Positions 45,954 through 55,919 of a stretch of 64,000 bases of DNA are shown one piece after another. The notes under the pieces are model-generated. The model was not told where the DNA came from and searched no databases. It worked only from the letters and a program-made list of their open reading frames with translations. Both the position numbers and the translations under genes were made by a program. Source of the stretch: Desulfuromonas acetoxidans DSM 684 (GTDB lineage: Bacteria > Desulfobacterota > Desulfuromonadia > Desulfuromonadales > Desulfuromonadaceae); assembly GCF_000167355.1 (NCBI RefSeq), contig NZ_AAEW02000005.1, positions 1 through 64,000 of the forward strand. The letters run 5' to 3'. Position 1 is the stretch's first letter, and each line of letters begins with the position of its first letter.

Positions 45954-47927
45954 GTGAAGCTTAATGTGAAATTGATCTCGATCACAGGTGTGCTTTTTCT
46001 TGTCTTTCTTCTTTGTGAAGCCTGGTTTGAATTTATTGAAATACAGGACTATTCGCGTCAACAGATCCTTGAGCAATCACGCAGTATTCGTGATTTTATG
46101 ATGTCAACCCGCTATGTCTATCACCATCAGTTCATCTCCAGTGGCCTACCTCTGACCGATGACACTCTTGGGTTCCTCCCTGCTCATGCCTTAGCACGTA
46201 TCTCGGAGCATTTTGACCAGATCAACCCGACGGAACTCTCATTTAATAACGTCTCAGCCGATCCACGTAATATCTACAATCGTGCTGACAGTATCGAAAC
46301 CAATGTGGTTCGCTATTTCGAAGAACACCCGCAACAAAAGGAGTATTTTGAAAAAGTGGCCACCGGGTCGCGGATATTCTATCAATATGCAACGCCTATC
46401 TGGACAGAAGATTACTGTCTGAGATGCCATGGCGATGCAGATTCCGCTCCCCCGACTATTTCAGCACGCTATACAACCGGGTTTAATTATCATGTCGGCG
46501 ACCTGCGTGGCATTATGAGTGTCCGCATTCCTGTAGAGCATTTCAACCGACATGTCAGAGCACAACTATTGAGTAACGTGCCGGTTATTATGGCGTTCCT
46601 GCTCAGTTTATGCCTGCTGATGTATTGGTTGGTGCAAACCACGATTGTTCATCGCCTAAAGGGGTTGTTAAGGTCAGTCAACTTCATTCGAGAGGGGCAT
46701 TACGATCGGCATATGCCGATCAACGGTCATGATGAGATTGCAGATCTTGCCAAAAACTTTGAGCGGATGGCGCAAGCGATTGCGTTGCGAGAAAATCGTT
46801 TAAAACAGAGTGAACAGCGCCTTGAAAACGCTCAAAGGATTGCCCGAATCGGCAACTGGCAATGGCATGCTGGCCGAAACGAACTATTTTGCTCTGACCA
46901 GATTTACACAATCCTCGATTGTTCGCCGGACAGTGTTCTGACGCCACGGCAGTTTATCCGAAGAGTGCCCTCTTCGCAGAGACAACGTCTTTTTGAGCAT
47001 CTGAAAAACAGCTTTGCAACACAACAGTTCGATGAGTTTGAGACCGTTATCACGGCCGAAAGCTCTGAACTGGGCTATGTTCGACTTCGTGGTGAGTTCG
47101 AGTCACGTCATGGTCAGCTCCTGCTTTCAGGTACATTGCAGGATATAACAACAATGAAGCGAGCCGAACAAGAGATCATCGAATTAAACCACAGTCTCGA
47201 AGATAAAGTGGCTCAACGTACCGAACAGCTACAACGGACCAACAAAGAACTTGAAGCGTTCTCCTACTCCGTTTCACACGATTTACGTGCACCTTTACGC
47301 GCGATAAGCGGTTTTTCGCAGATACTTCAAGATGAATACAGTGAAAACCTGTCGCCTGAAGCAAGCCGATATCTCAGCCTGGTCGTTGATAACAGCCAGA
47401 TGATGGGAACCTTGATTGATGATTTATTGCGCTTCTCGCGACTGAATCGTCATGAATTGAAAAAACAGATGATCGACACCGAGGCCCTTGTCCGCCAGGT
47501 GGTCGATGAGTTGTTACAGGATTGCGTTTATACATTTATTCATGCACCTGAGATTGAAATTGGTTCACTTGAGAGGTGTTACGGTGATCCGGCACTGATT
47601 AAACAGGTTTTTATCAATGTGCTCTCCAACGCCCTTAAATTTACGCAAAAGACCTCTTATCCGCACATCTGTATTACATCAACGCACCAAGGGGAAATTG
47701 TTACTTTTAACATCAGTGACAACGGGGCCGGCTTTGATATGCAATATGCAGAGAAACTATTCGGTGTATTCCAACGACTCCACCATCAGAGCGAATTTAC
47801 CGGTACCGGCGTGGGGTTGGCTATTGTGCAACGTGTCATTGCCAGACATCAAGGAACCATATGGGCGCAGGCGGAACCAAATAAAGGGGCCACGTTTTCT
47901 TTCACCCTGGAAAGGTATGTGGAATAA
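45954..47927 (+). CDS. Haem-binding (Tll0287/DUF3365-like) sensor histidine kinase
   Basis: 657 residues. A membrane segment (about 8-25) is followed by a periplasmic DUF3365-like domain carrying a c-type haem motif CLRCH (C155, C158, H159). A second membrane segment (about 205-225), HAMP, a PAS-like region (about 285-400) and a coiled coil lead to a HisKA with H442 (SVSHDLRAPLRA). The HATPase domain (NALKFT, DNGAGFD, GTGVGLAIV) is of the phytochrome-like class. It probably senses redox state or gas ligands through haem. Its stop abuts the next ATG. GTG start with AGGAG. Confidence 0.92.
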   Translation: MKLNVKLISITGVLFLVFLLCEAWFEFIEIQDYSRQQILEQSRSIRDFMMSTRYVYHHQFISSGLPLTDDTLGFLPAHALARISEHFDQINPTELSFNNVSADPRNIYNRADSIETNVVRYFEEHPQQKEYFEKVATGSRIFYQYATPIWTEDYCLRCHGDADSAPPTISARYTTGFNYHVGDLRGIMSVRIPVEHFNRHVRAQLLSNVPVIMAFLLSLCLLMYWLVQTTIVHRLKGLLRSVNFIREGHYDRHMPINGHDEIADLAKNFERMAQAIALRENRLKQSEQRLENAQRIARIGNWQWHAGRNELFCSDQIYTILDCSPDSVLTPRQFIRRVPSSQRQRLFEHLKNSFATQQFDEFETVITAESSELGYVRLRGEFESRHGQLLLSGTLQDITTMKRAEQEIIELNHSLEDKVAQRTEQLQRTNKELEAFSYSVSHDLRAPLRAISGFSQILQDEYSENLSPEASRYLSLVVDNSQMMGTLIDDLLRFSRLNRHELKKQMIDTEALVRQVVDELLQDCVYTFIHAPEIEIGSLERCYGDPALIKQVFINVLSNALKFTQKTSYPHICITSTHQGEIVTFNISDNGAGFDMQYAEKLFGVFQRLHHQSEFTGTGVGLAIVQRVIARHQGTIWAQAEPNKGATFSFTLERYVE

Positions 47928-48365
47928 ATGGATTCTCCAATTGAAATTCTTCTGGTTGAAGACAATCTCAATGATGTGGAGTTGACGCTTCACGCTTTTA
48001 AAAAAAACCATATTAAAAACCCGATTGAAGTTGTCCACGATGGCGCTGAAGCACTGGACTTTATTTTTTGTCGCGGACGCTATGTGGATCGCGACCCGAG
48101 TGCCCAACCTCGGTTGATTCTTCTGGACCTCAAATTGCCTAAAGTGGATGGGCTTGAAGTTCTCAAAGTCTTGAAATCTACAGAGGAAACACGCCAGATT
48201 CCAGTCGTTGTCCTGACTTCATCGCGTGAAGAGATTGACATGCACAAAAGTTATCAGCTCGGCGTGAACAGCTATATTGTCAAACCGGTCGACCTTGAGC
48301 AATTTGTTCAAGCTACCGGTCAATTGGGGCTTTATTGGCTGATTATGAACCAAACCGCTTCATAA
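47928..48365 (+). CDS. Rcp1-like CheY-type response regulator
   Basis: 145-residue stand-alone receiver domain: acidic pocket VEDNLND, phosphorylation Asp in LILLDLKLPKVDG, the VVLTSS switch residue and K in IVKPVD. It belongs to the Rcp1 type usually paired with phytochrome-like kinases, which fits the kinase directly upstream (adjacent, no gap). Likely phospho-acceptor of that kinase. Confidence 0.93.
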   Translation: MDSPIEILLVEDNLNDVELTLHAFKKNHIKNPIEVVHDGAEALDFIFCRGRYVDRDPSAQPRLILLDLKLPKVDGLEVLKVLKSTEETRQIPVVVLTSSREEIDMHKSYQLGVNSYIVKPVDLEQFVQATGQLGLYWLIMNQTAS

Positions 48366-48376
48366 AAGGATTTTCG

Positions 48377-50506
48377 ATGCCGGAAACCATCCTGAACATT
48401 CTTATTCTTGAAGATTCAGCAACCGATGCAGAACTGATGTTACACACTTTGCGCAAAGAAGGGTTGAATGTCTCTGCCCATGTGACAATGACCCGACAGG
48501 GGTATGTCGCTGCGCTAAACGACGAAATTGATCTGATTTTATCCGATTACAATCTGCCACAATACGACGCGCTGCAAGCGCTGGAACATCTGAATGCACT
48601 GGGATACGATATCCCCTTTATTCTTGTTTCCGGGACAATCGGCGATCAACGGGCCGTGGAAATTATTCGCCGGGGCGCCACCGACTATCTGCTCAAATCA
48701 CGCATGCCGAAACTTGGTCAGGTGGTCAAACGTGCGTTGCAAGAACGTCATATTCTCCATGAAAAACAACAGGTTGAAGAACAGCTGCACCTTGAACGGG
48801 ATCTGTTGCACAACGTTATCGACGGTCTGGAGATGCAGGTCATGATCACAGACCGGGATTTCAACATCCAAGTTCTTAACTGGCAAGCTCAGAAATTGGT
48901 TCCTGTCGGTCAATCAGCAACGGAAATGACCTGCTACCAATTGACACGCGGCTTTGATAGCCCCTGTTCAGAGCATGGCATGGAGTGCCCGATTGAAACA
49001 GCTTTGGCTAAGAACCGAGCAACAAAAGTGCAACAAAATTATCAGGATGAAAATGGCGAAAACGTTTCTGTTGAAAAAACCGCGACATTGCTGCGTAACC
49101 GCCAAGACGATGTTACGGGAATTTTTCTTACCTGCCGCGATATTTCTGAAAATATGCGCCAGAAAGAGGATATTGCCTATAAAGAGATGCAGCTAGAGCA
49201 GATTCTCCATTACGACACCCTGACGGGATTACCACAACGGGATTTTTTCTTTGATTTGCTGCACAGCCATATGGTCGGCTGCCAAAAGAACAACCGCACA
49301 CTGGCGCTGCTCTATCTGGATTTGGATCGTTTTAAAAATATCAATGACACTCTGGGACATACCGTGGGGGATCAAGTATTGCAGGAAGTGGCGCAGCGGC
49401 TGCAGAACAATATCCGCATTACCGACAATTTGAGCCGCATGAGCGGTGACGAGTTCCTCATTACCCTTGACCCGGCAGACAATCTGAGTGAGGTAACGCA
49501 GCTGGCGCAAAAATTCCTCAGTGTCATTTCAGTACCGATGAAAATCGAACATCACCGCTTTCATTTGACAGCAAGTATCGGTATCAGCCTTTTTCCTGGA
49601 GATGCCACCAGCCCGGAAAAACTCTTGAGTTGTGCCGACTCTGCCATGTACCGGGCCAAGGAGTCCGGCCGTGATGCCTTTCGGTTTTATAAACCACACA
49701 TGAACGAGAAAGCTCAGGGCCTTCTCTGGCTCGAAACGGAGTTGAGGCTCGCCATCGAGCAAGAACAACTTGAGTTGCATTATCAACCGCAATACGATCT
49801 CAATACCGGCCAGCTGGTCGGGATGGAGGCTCTGGTGCGCTGGAATCATCCCGAGAAAGGGATGATTCCGCCGGGAGAATTTATTCCTCAGGCGGAAGAG
49901 ACCAGTTTAATTATTCCTCTGGGAGAATGGGTCCTGAACACGGCGTGTCGCCAAATTGCAGCATGGCACGCGATGGGAATCTCGCCAATACGTATGGCTG
50001 TCAACATTTCAGCCGTACAATTTTACCGTATTGATCTGGCGCAAATGGTGGCAAAGCTTCTAGACCACTACGGGTTGCCCGCGACTCTGCTTGAACTGGA
50101 GATTACCGAGAGTGTTCTCATGGATGATGTTGAAGCCGCTGCTGAGACCATGAATAAATTGACAGCCATGGGCATCCAACTGTCCATTGATGATTTTGGC
50201 ACCGGATACTCTTCATTAAGTTATTTGAAGCGCTTTCCCATTTCAACATTGAAGATCGATCGCTCTTTTATCAACGACGTCACCATCAATGAACAGGATG
50301 CCGCCATTGCCTTGTCAATTATATCTCTGGCCGGCCATATGGGCATTGAGGTGTTGGCAGAAGGTGTGGAGACGGTTGAGCAACTGAGTTTTTTGCAACG
50401 TCATGCCTGTCAATACGGCCAGGGCTATCTGTTCAATCGCCCTCTCCCCGCTAAAGACATCGAACGGCAGCTTAAAACAGCTCATTTGCCAGAGTGTCTG
50501 CAATAA
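48377..50506 (+). CDS. REC-PAS-GGDEF-EAL c-di-GMP turnover protein
   Basis: 709 residues. A receiver domain (about 1-120: LEDSATDAEL, LILSDYNLPQYDALQ) comes first, then a PAS region (about 145-270) with several Cys. A GGDEF domain with the motif SGDEF (about 368-372; first Gly replaced by Ser) follows. The EAL domain carries EALVRW, ISAVQFY, DDFGTGYSSLSYL and LKIDRSF. The EAL half looks catalytically complete; cyclase activity is uncertain. ATG 48377 has AAAAGGA in front. Last gene of the kinase-regulator operon, so c-di-GMP is the probable output. Confidence 0.93.
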   Translation: MPETILNILILEDSATDAELMLHTLRKEGLNVSAHVTMTRQGYVAALNDEIDLILSDYNLPQYDALQALEHLNALGYDIPFILVSGTIGDQRAVEIIRRGATDYLLKSRMPKLGQVVKRALQERHILHEKQQVEEQLHLERDLLHNVIDGLEMQVMITDRDFNIQVLNWQAQKLVPVGQSATEMTCYQLTRGFDSPCSEHGMECPIETALAKNRATKVQQNYQDENGENVSVEKTATLLRNRQDDVTGIFLTCRDISENMRQKEDIAYKEMQLEQILHYDTLTGLPQRDFFFDLLHSHMVGCQKNNRTLALLYLDLDRFKNINDTLGHTVGDQVLQEVAQRLQNNIRITDNLSRMSGDEFLITLDPADNLSEVTQLAQKFLSVISVPMKIEHHRFHLTASIGISLFPGDATSPEKLLSCADSAMYRAKESGRDAFRFYKPHMNEKAQGLLWLETELRLAIEQEQLELHYQPQYDLNTGQLVGMEALVRWNHPEKGMIPPGEFIPQAEETSLIIPLGEWVLNTACRQIAAWHAMGISPIRMAVNISAVQFYRIDLAQMVAKLLDHYGLPATLLELEITESVLMDDVEAAAETMNKLTAMGIQLSIDDFGTGYSSLSYLKRFPISTLKIDRSFINDVTINEQDAAIALSIISLAGHMGIEVLAEGVETVEQLSFLQRHACQYGQGYLFNRPLPAKDIERQLKTAHLPECLQ

Positions 50507-50540
50507 GCGTTTTCACCTGAAAAGAACCGATTCAATGGCA

Positions 50541-50577
50541 AAAAGGCCGCTTCGTTTTTGATTCGAAGCGGCCTTTT
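50541..50577. terminator. Bidirectional terminator between convergent genes
   Basis: GGCCGCTTCG/CGAAGCGGCC stem (50545-50554 and 50564-50573) flanked by AAAA and TTTT. It serves both the REC-PAS-GGDEF-EAL gene and the convergent chemoreceptor gene. Confidence 0.92.
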
Positions 50578-50585
50578 CTCATGGA

Positions 50586-52673
50586 TCAGTATTTACCGAA
50601 TTCATCGTCGTCCAAAGCAATTTGTGCCGAAGATGACGAGGTTCCCCACCCATCATCATGGGGTTTTGATGCCGGTGTTGGTGATTCAATGCGGGGTTGT
50701 GGTACCGCAGTCGATTGTGATGGCGCAGGTTCAAAAGATTGATGGGTGGCCAATTTAAAATGACTGACCAGTTGACGGAGTTGGATCGCTTGACTGTTCA
50801 GTTCCTCACTGGCTGCGGCCCCCTCTTCAGCACTGGCTGTATTCTGTTGAGTCACTTGGTCAATCTGGGTCAGGCCAATATTGATCTGGCCAATTCCCTG
50901 AGCCTGCTCGTTACTGGCCGCAGCAATGTCTGCAACCAGATCAGTGACCTTGGTAATGCCATCAACAATCTCATTGAGCCCATCTGCGGTGCGGTTGGCA
51001 ATTTCAGCGCCGTTTTCAGCTTTGCTCACCGAGCCCTCAATCAGTTCGGCTGTTTCACTGGCCGCTTTAGCACTGCGTGCCGCCAGGTTACGAACTTCTT
51101 CGGCCACCACGGCAAAACCTTTACCATGCTGCCCGGCCCGCGCTGCTTCAACAGCGGCATTAAGCGCCAGCAAATTTGTCTGAAACGCGATCTCATCAAT
51201 CACCTTGATGATTTTGGAAATATTCTGACCTGCTTCGTTGATTTCCGCCATGGCTTGAACCATCTGTTGCATCTGTTCAGAGCCACGCCCTGCTGAGTTA
51301 TGAGATTGAGAAGAAAGTTGACTGGCCTGCTTGGCGTTATCCGCATTGAGTTGCGTCTGCGACGTCAACTCATTCATCGATGCCGCAATCTCCTCTAAGG
51401 AACTGGCTGATTCCGTCGCACCTTGCGACAATGCCTGACTGGTATCAGAAACCTCCGTGGAGCCAGCGGCAATCTGATCACAGGCTGCACGAATCTGCTC
51501 AAGAATATGACATAGATCCGTGGTCATTTTCTGCAGGGCCAGCCCCAACCTGTCATCTTTTGACGCCAGTTTAACATCGACACGCAAATCGCCGCTGGCA
51601 ACGGTTTCAGCTAAAATAGCCTTTTCTTCCAGACCGTCGGCCATGTGGTCGAGCGCTTGCGTAAGAATTCCCAGTTCATCGCTACGCTCAATATTCAACC
51701 GTGTCGAAACATCACCACGACGGACCTTCTCGGCAAAAGCAACTCCGGTGCGGATCGCTTTAACGATATTGTTGACAGCCAGATAGATCACCAGTGCGAT
51801 AATACCGACAACAATCAGGGTTAATGTCACGCTAAGATTACGTACCGTAACAATCGGGGCAAAAATGTCATCCAACTCAGCACCGAAGGCAATCATCCAG
51901 CCCGTTGCTTCGACCGGTCGATAGCTGACAATTTTATCCACACCGTTCCAGGGGTATTCCTGAAAACCACTTTTTTGGCGCAGCATGGTTTGTCCCCAAT
52001 CGTAGCCGGCAATGCCCGAATTGATCAGCTTGGATTGGTCAGGATACGCAATAAAGCGCCCCTTTTCATCGACCAGATAGGCATAGCCGCGGTTACCGGC
52101 TTTCACCGGCTTGATAAATGCATCGGAAAAGCTGTTCATGTCTACGACTGCGACAAGAACACCCTCGGTCTGTTGCTCAATTTTCAAGGGTGCGGCAATT
52201 GAAAAAATAGGATTTCCGCTGATTTTACTGATCAGAACATCTGAAAGAACTTCCTTTCCACGCAGGGCTTGCTGGAAATAATCACGTTGACTCAAGTCAA
52301 GACCGACCTGTTCCTGATTCGAGGCAACAACAACTCGTCCATCCCGATTGACCACCGCAAGAAATTCATAAGAACCGTATGAAGAATAGACCTCGGCAAG
52401 AATTTCATGTGCCCGGCCTCGTGCCCCCTCTTCGTCAAGAGCTGCAACCAGTTCTTTGGAGTCGGCCAACACCATGACATCATCCTGATGATCAACGACC
52501 CAATTGTTGATTTGCAAGGCCAGAGATTGAGTCATTTGAGTCATCTGACTGCGAATATTGTCCTGAAGTGCCTTTTTTGATGCATTAAAGCTGACCAGTG
52601 TCAAAATGACCATGCCAACAATGGCCACCCCCAGAATTGGCACCAAAAATTTCATTTTCAAATTAAGTTTCAT
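50586..52673 (-). CDS. Methyl-accepting chemotaxis protein (dCache-type)
   Basis: 695 residues. An N-terminal membrane helix (about 10-28), a periplasmic dCache ligand domain (about 35-275: [33 protein letters not shown]), a second helix (about 285-305), HAMP and a long coiled-coil signalling domain follow. The conserved hairpin tip is [21 protein letters not shown]-terminal tail is Pro/Ser-rich then acidic and lacks an obvious CheR-tethering pentapeptide. Ligand unknown, but small organic molecules or amino acids are usual. Confidence 0.95.
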   Translation of the reverse strand: MKLNLKMKFLVPILGVAIVGMVILTLVSFNASKKALQDNIRSQMTQMTQSLALQINNWVVDHQDDVMVLADSKELVAALDEEGARGRAHEILAEVYSSYGSYEFLAVVNRDGRVVVASNQEQVGLDLSQRDYFQQALRGKEVLSDVLISKISGNPIFSIAAPLKIEQQTEGVLVAVVDMNSFSDAFIKPVKAGNRGYAYLVDEKGRFIAYPDQSKLINSGIAGYDWGQTMLRQKSGFQEYPWNGVDKIVSYRPVEATGWMIAFGAELDDIFAPIVTVRNLSVTLTLIVVGIIALVIYLAVNNIVKAIRTGVAFAEKVRRGDVSTRLNIERSDELGILTQALDHMADGLEEKAILAETVASGDLRVDVKLASKDDRLGLALQKMTTDLCHILEQIRAACDQIAAGSTEVSDTSQALSQGATESASSLEEIAASMNELTSQTQLNADNAKQASQLSSQSHNSAGRGSEQMQQMVQAMAEINEAGQNISKIIKVIDEIAFQTNLLALNAAVEAARAGQHGKGFAVVAEEVRNLAARSAKAASETAELIEGSVSKAENGAEIANRTADGLNEIVDGITKVTDLVADIAAASNEQAQGIGQINIGLTQIDQVTQQNTASAEEGAAASEELNSQAIQLRQLVSHFKLATHQSFEPAPSQSTAVPQPRIESPTPASKPHDDGWGTSSSSAQIALDDDEFGKY

Positions 52674-52984
52674 CCTAAATCCCCCCTCAAGCAGCTAATT
52701 TAATCTAAATAAACCGGCTTTTCCCCTTAGGCTGCCACCATAATTGGACTACATTGTTCAAAAATGACAACGGCTCTCATATATTTTGTATACATAGATA
52801 CAATAAAACTCAAGCTTATCGGAATTAAATTTAACAAATACATTAGTTCTCCCCCATATCGGTGATCCCATAGGGGTTTCCCATAGATGCTGCAAAAATA
52901 TATTATTATACCATCGAAGCTGAGCGAATTCATCAGTCACCCCACGTTTCAGGTGACAAGTTCAGTGCAGGATTGTCGTGGTGG
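52674..52984. other. AT-rich intergenic region
   Basis: 311 bases without a supported gene. Short open frames on the minus strand (for example 52727-52933) have no ribosome binding site or recognisable protein. It contains TTTTGTATACAT at 52784-52795, which resembles the palindrome at 53877-53890, and presumably the chemoreceptor promoter. Confidence 0.5.
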
Positions 52985-53479
52985 TCAAAGGCTGGACAAT
53001 TGCGTCAAAGCACTTGGAGGGTTGTCAAAGAGTTCTTCATAGGCGGCGGCCAAGGCTTCCAGATGGTGATGATTGTAATGCCCTAAGGCCTGAAACATCT
53101 TTTTTAAACGGGGAGAGGTGAATTGCAAGGCATTGCGTGCATGAACAAGAGTGGTCTGCGCTTCAAGATCAACGGCAATTTTAACGGCATCCGCATCAGA
53201 AAAAGCGTTGTTTTTCACTTCTTCAAATAATTCATCAACCAGACAGCACAGATCATCCAAGGCGTCAAAAGAGAGTGTGGCGGAAAAAGATTCATCTTTG
53301 AGAGCCAAGCGTGACGCCAGTTCGATCTCCAGCGCATGCCCTTCCTCATCCTCACTGAGCTTTTTCCACATTTGACGCCGATGTTCTGGATAGGAGCCTT
53401 GTTGGGCCCAATGGTGATACAGATTGCCGATCGAACGTTCAATATGGACACAACGGGAAAAAAAATGATGTGGGATCAT
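52985..53479 (-). CDS. Ferritin-like / rubrerythrin-related protein
   Basis: 164 residues, all-helical. Possible di-iron ligands are E14 (HIERSIGNLY), EDEEGHALEIE (an ExxH-type pair), a Glu pair in DLEAQTT and a His-rich HYNHHHLEAL near the end, as in the rubrerythrin/ferritin-like superfamily. No rubredoxin CxxC domain. A role in oxidative stress or metal handling is likely but unproven. Confidence 0.68.
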   Translation of the reverse strand: MIPHHFFSRCVHIERSIGNLYHHWAQQGSYPEHRRQMWKKLSEDEEGHALEIELASRLALKDESFSATLSFDALDDLCCLVDELFEEVKNNAFSDADAVKIAVDLEAQTTLVHARNALQFTSPRLKKMFQALGHYNHHHLEALAAAYEELFDNPPSALTQLSSL

Positions 53480-53551
53480 GGACTCATCAACCGATAAAAA
53501 AAATTGGAAAAATGACCAATCTCAATAGTAATGGATTTTTTGATAATAAAA

Positions 53552-53577
53552 AAGCCCCGAAAACGTTTTCGGGGCTT
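53552..53577 (-). terminator. Palindromic terminator after the small membrane protein gene
   Basis: A perfect 26-base palindrome (AAGCCCCGAAAAC/GTTTTCGGGGCTT). On the minus strand it is followed by TTTTATTATC, so it terminates the gene at 53586. Confidence 0.88.
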
Positions 53578-53585
53578 GAATCAAT

Positions 53586-53870
53586 TCAGTCGCTACCGAA
53601 TTTCCAATCTTCATCGGTAACACCGGTGCTCAAATAGCACACATCTTCCTCCGGATCAATCGGCGGAGGTGGTGGATAAAGTCCTTCGGGCCAATTCAAA
53701 TACTCGCGAGTCCCTTCTGCAGCATTTTCCATGAGGCATCTCCTTTTTTCAGCCTGGTACAGATGGCGGTTCATCCTGTCGAAAAGGGTAATTGCGACAC
53801 TTGTGCCAAAAACCGTAAAGTAGAATAAGTATTCCAAATCATTAACCAGATTGAAATATCTCTCTAACAT
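53586..53870 (-). CDS. Small hypothetical membrane protein
   Basis: 94 residues from ATG 53870 (or 106 from a TTG at 53906). One membrane segment (about 12-32: LEYLFYFTVFGTSVAITLF), a short basic stretch and a C-terminal acidic, Pro-rich tail (PPPPPIDPEED). No family recognised. A dedicated downstream terminator supports it as a real gene. No clear ribosome binding site; the palindrome TTTTGTATACAAAA lies just upstream of the ATG. Confidence 0.55.
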   Translation of the reverse strand: MLERYFNLVNDLEYLFYFTVFGTSVAITLFDRMNRHLYQAEKRRCLMENAAEGTREYLNWPEGLYPPPPPIDPEEDVCYLSTGVTDEDWKFGSD

Positions 53871-53876
53871 GCTGAA

Positions 53877-53890
53877 TTTTGTATACAAAA
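53877..53890. promoter_or_regulatory. Palindrome TTTTGTATACAAAA, possible operator
   Basis: Perfect 14-base palindrome 7 bases before the ATG at 53870. A close match, TTTTGTATACAT, occurs at 52784-52795, upstream of the chemoreceptor. It could be a shared regulator site; no regulator is identified. Confidence 0.35.
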
Positions 53891-53906
53891 CCGAACTGTT
53901 CCACAA

Positions 53907-54206
53907 CTGAACAAAGTGTCCTCATGTATGGCATTGTGACCACATATGGAACAAAAGAACATTTCGTGTTTACAGCGTGAGGGTGCTGCATGTTCTTACA
54001 TTCAATATATTCAACGCTGAGAATCAAATTGCCCTGTTTCAACTCCAGGCTATTTATCTTGACAACCGATTCACTTTCACCAACCCTGTGTGGACGGGTG
54101 TATCGCAAGCCAAATATCGTATTTTTACCGTGCATCGTTGTGGGACACTTCTGACGGGTAGTGCGTCAACATCCTGTTCACAAAACACGACAAAAGAGTT
54201 GATTTA
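53907..54206. other. Intergenic region upstream of umuD
   Basis: 300 bases between divergent genes, with no supported gene. Open frames on both strands (53842-54135 minus, 53977-54207 plus) have no recognisable product. An SOS (LexA) operator is expected here, but I could not find a convincing CTGT-N8-ACAG or GAAC-N4-GTTC site. Confidence 0.4.
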
Positions 54207-54638
54207 ATGACTGTTGAATACCTGGGCAAAAGCGACGAATTTCCGGCGCTGGACATTCCCCTGTTTCTTGAAGCTGTTCCTGCCGGTTTTCCCAGCCCGG
54301 CATCGGACTATTGCGAGCGAACACTGGATCTCAATGCGTTGTGCATCCAGAAACCGGCGGCCACCTACTTTGTTCGGGTTCAAGGTGATTCCATGATCGA
54401 AGCAGGCATCTTTCCCGGTGATGTTCTTGTCGTTGACCGTTCACTGGCGGCTCAACATGGCGATATCGTCATTGCGGCCCTCAATGGTGAATTAACCGTC
54501 AAGAAGCTGGAAACATCATCGACAACCCGGCTGGTACCGATGAATAAACAACATCAGGCGATTGAGATACCCGAAGGTGCTGAGCTGGAAATTTTCGGTG
54601 TCGCAACAACTGTTATCCATTCGTTAAAAAGATTATGA
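54207..54638 (+). CDS. umuD: UmuD, SOS mutagenesis protein (S24 autoprotease)
   Basis: 143 residues. The RecA-stimulated self-cleavage site is Ala26-Gly27 in VPAGFPSPA (Cys-Gly in E. coli). The catalytic Ser62 is in GDSMIEAG and Lys99 in LTVKKLE, 37 residues apart as in E. coli (S60/K97). Cleaved UmuD joins UmuC to form DNA polymerase V. It overlaps umuC by 4 bases. No DNA-binding domain, so it is UmuD and not LexA. Confidence 0.95.
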   Translation: MTVEYLGKSDEFPALDIPLFLEAVPAGFPSPASDYCERTLDLNALCIQKPAATYFVRVQGDSMIEAGIFPGDVLVVDRSLAAQHGDIVIAALNGELTVKKLETSSTTRLVPMNKQHQAIEIPEGAELEIFGVATTVIHSLKRL

Positions 54639-55900
54639 CAAGCTACGCTCTGGTCGACTGCAATAATTTTTATGTCAGTTGTGAGAGGCTGTTCTGCCCA
54701 CAACTCAAGCGGCGTCCTGTTGTTATCCTGTCCAACAATGACGGCTGTGTTGTGTCACGCAGTCAGGAAGCCAAAGCACTCAAAATCCCCATGGCAACGC
54801 CGCTGTTCAAGGTTCATTCTTTGCTCAAACGGCATCAGGTGGCCATCTTTTCATCGAATTACACCCTCTATGCCGACATCTCCTCCCGGGTTATGCAAAC
54901 CCTTGAATTGTTTTCCCCCGAGGTGGAGGAATACTCCATAGATGAAGCTTTTCTCAACCTGACCGGGTTGGTTAAAAGCGAAGATCGTCTGGACTATGGT
55001 CAAAAAATTCGTCAGACCGTGCATCAACATGTCGGCATCCCGGTTTGCGTTGGCCTGGCCCCGACCAAAACCCTGGCTAAATTAGCCAACTATGCGGCAA
55101 AAAACTACCCGGCAACCAACGGCGTTGTCGATCTGCACTCACCTCAGCGTCGCCAACGCTTGCTCCATCTCACCCCGGTTGGTGAAATCTGGGGCATTGG
55201 TCGGCGCACGGCCTTACGTCTGCAACAGATGGGCATTCATACCGGCTGGCAACTGACCCAGATGCCGCTGAAGCAGGCTCGGCACCGCTTTTCCATCGTC
55301 ATGGAGCGATTGATTCGGGAACTGCATGGGGAAAACTGCCTGGAGGTCGACCATCAACCGGCGCCTCAGCAACAGGTGATCTGTTCGCGCTCCTTTGGAG
55401 AAAAAATTGTTTCTTTCGATGAGTTACGTGAGACGGTTTGTGAATTTTCCGCGCGAGCCGCCGAAAAGTTACGTCACAATCAACAGGCAGCTCGGCTGAT
55501 TAATGTCTCGATTCGCACCAGTGCGTATTGTGCTGCGGAACCGTGCTATGCCAATTCCGCCAGTGGCATGTTGCAACAACATACCAGTGATTCACGTCAG
55601 ATTGTCGCCAAAGCCACTCAGCTTCTTGAGGGGTTGTGGAAAGAGGGTTATCGTTATGCCAAAGCTGGAGTTATGCTGAGTGATCTGTGCCTGGAAAACA
55701 ACATTCAGCCCGGACTGTTTGATGATGTAAACCAGAAGAATAAAAGCAAAGCCCTCATGCAAGCAATGGATCACATCAATGAACAGTGTGGTTCCATCTG
55801 GTTGGGCGGGCAACGGCCGCAACGCGATTGGTTCATGAACCAGAATTATCTGTCCCCCGCCTATACCACACGCTGGGACTGCCTGCCGGTAGTCTCCTGA
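54635..55900 (+). CDS. umuC: UmuC, Y-family translesion polymerase subunit
   Basis: 421 residues (E. coli 422). Catalytic acids are in ALVDCNNFYVSCERLF and EEYSIDEAFLNL, with VGLAPTKTLAKLANYAAK, a HhH region (GEIWGIGRRTALRL) and the little-finger and C-terminal UmuC domain (AGVMLSDL). It bypasses lesions during the SOS response. The umuDC pair is intact and coupled by ATGA overlap. Confidence 0.96.
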   Translation: MTSYALVDCNNFYVSCERLFCPQLKRRPVVILSNNDGCVVSRSQEAKALKIPMATPLFKVHSLLKRHQVAIFSSNYTLYADISSRVMQTLELFSPEVEEYSIDEAFLNLTGLVKSEDRLDYGQKIRQTVHQHVGIPVCVGLAPTKTLAKLANYAAKNYPATNGVVDLHSPQRRQRLLHLTPVGEIWGIGRRTALRLQQMGIHTGWQLTQMPLKQARHRFSIVMERLIRELHGENCLEVDHQPAPQQQVICSRSFGEKIVSFDELRETVCEFSARAAEKLRHNQQAARLINVSIRTSAYCAAEPCYANSASGMLQQHTSDSRQIVAKATQLLEGLWKEGYRYAKAGVMLSDLCLENNIQPGLFDDVNQKNKSKALMQAMDHINEQCGSIWLGGQRPQRDWFMNQNYLSPAYTTRWDCLPVVS

Positions 55901-55919
55901 TTGGCTACGGAGAAAAACA

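Noticed and set aside
52727-52933. Short minus-strand open frames upstream of the chemoreceptor
   Set aside because: No ribosome binding site, no conserved features and strongly AT-biased composition; two overlapping frames are equally open.
53880-54206. LexA box upstream of umuD
   Set aside because: Several GAAC and CTGT half sites are present (for example near 53892 and 54170), but none forms a properly spaced palindrome of a known LexA type.
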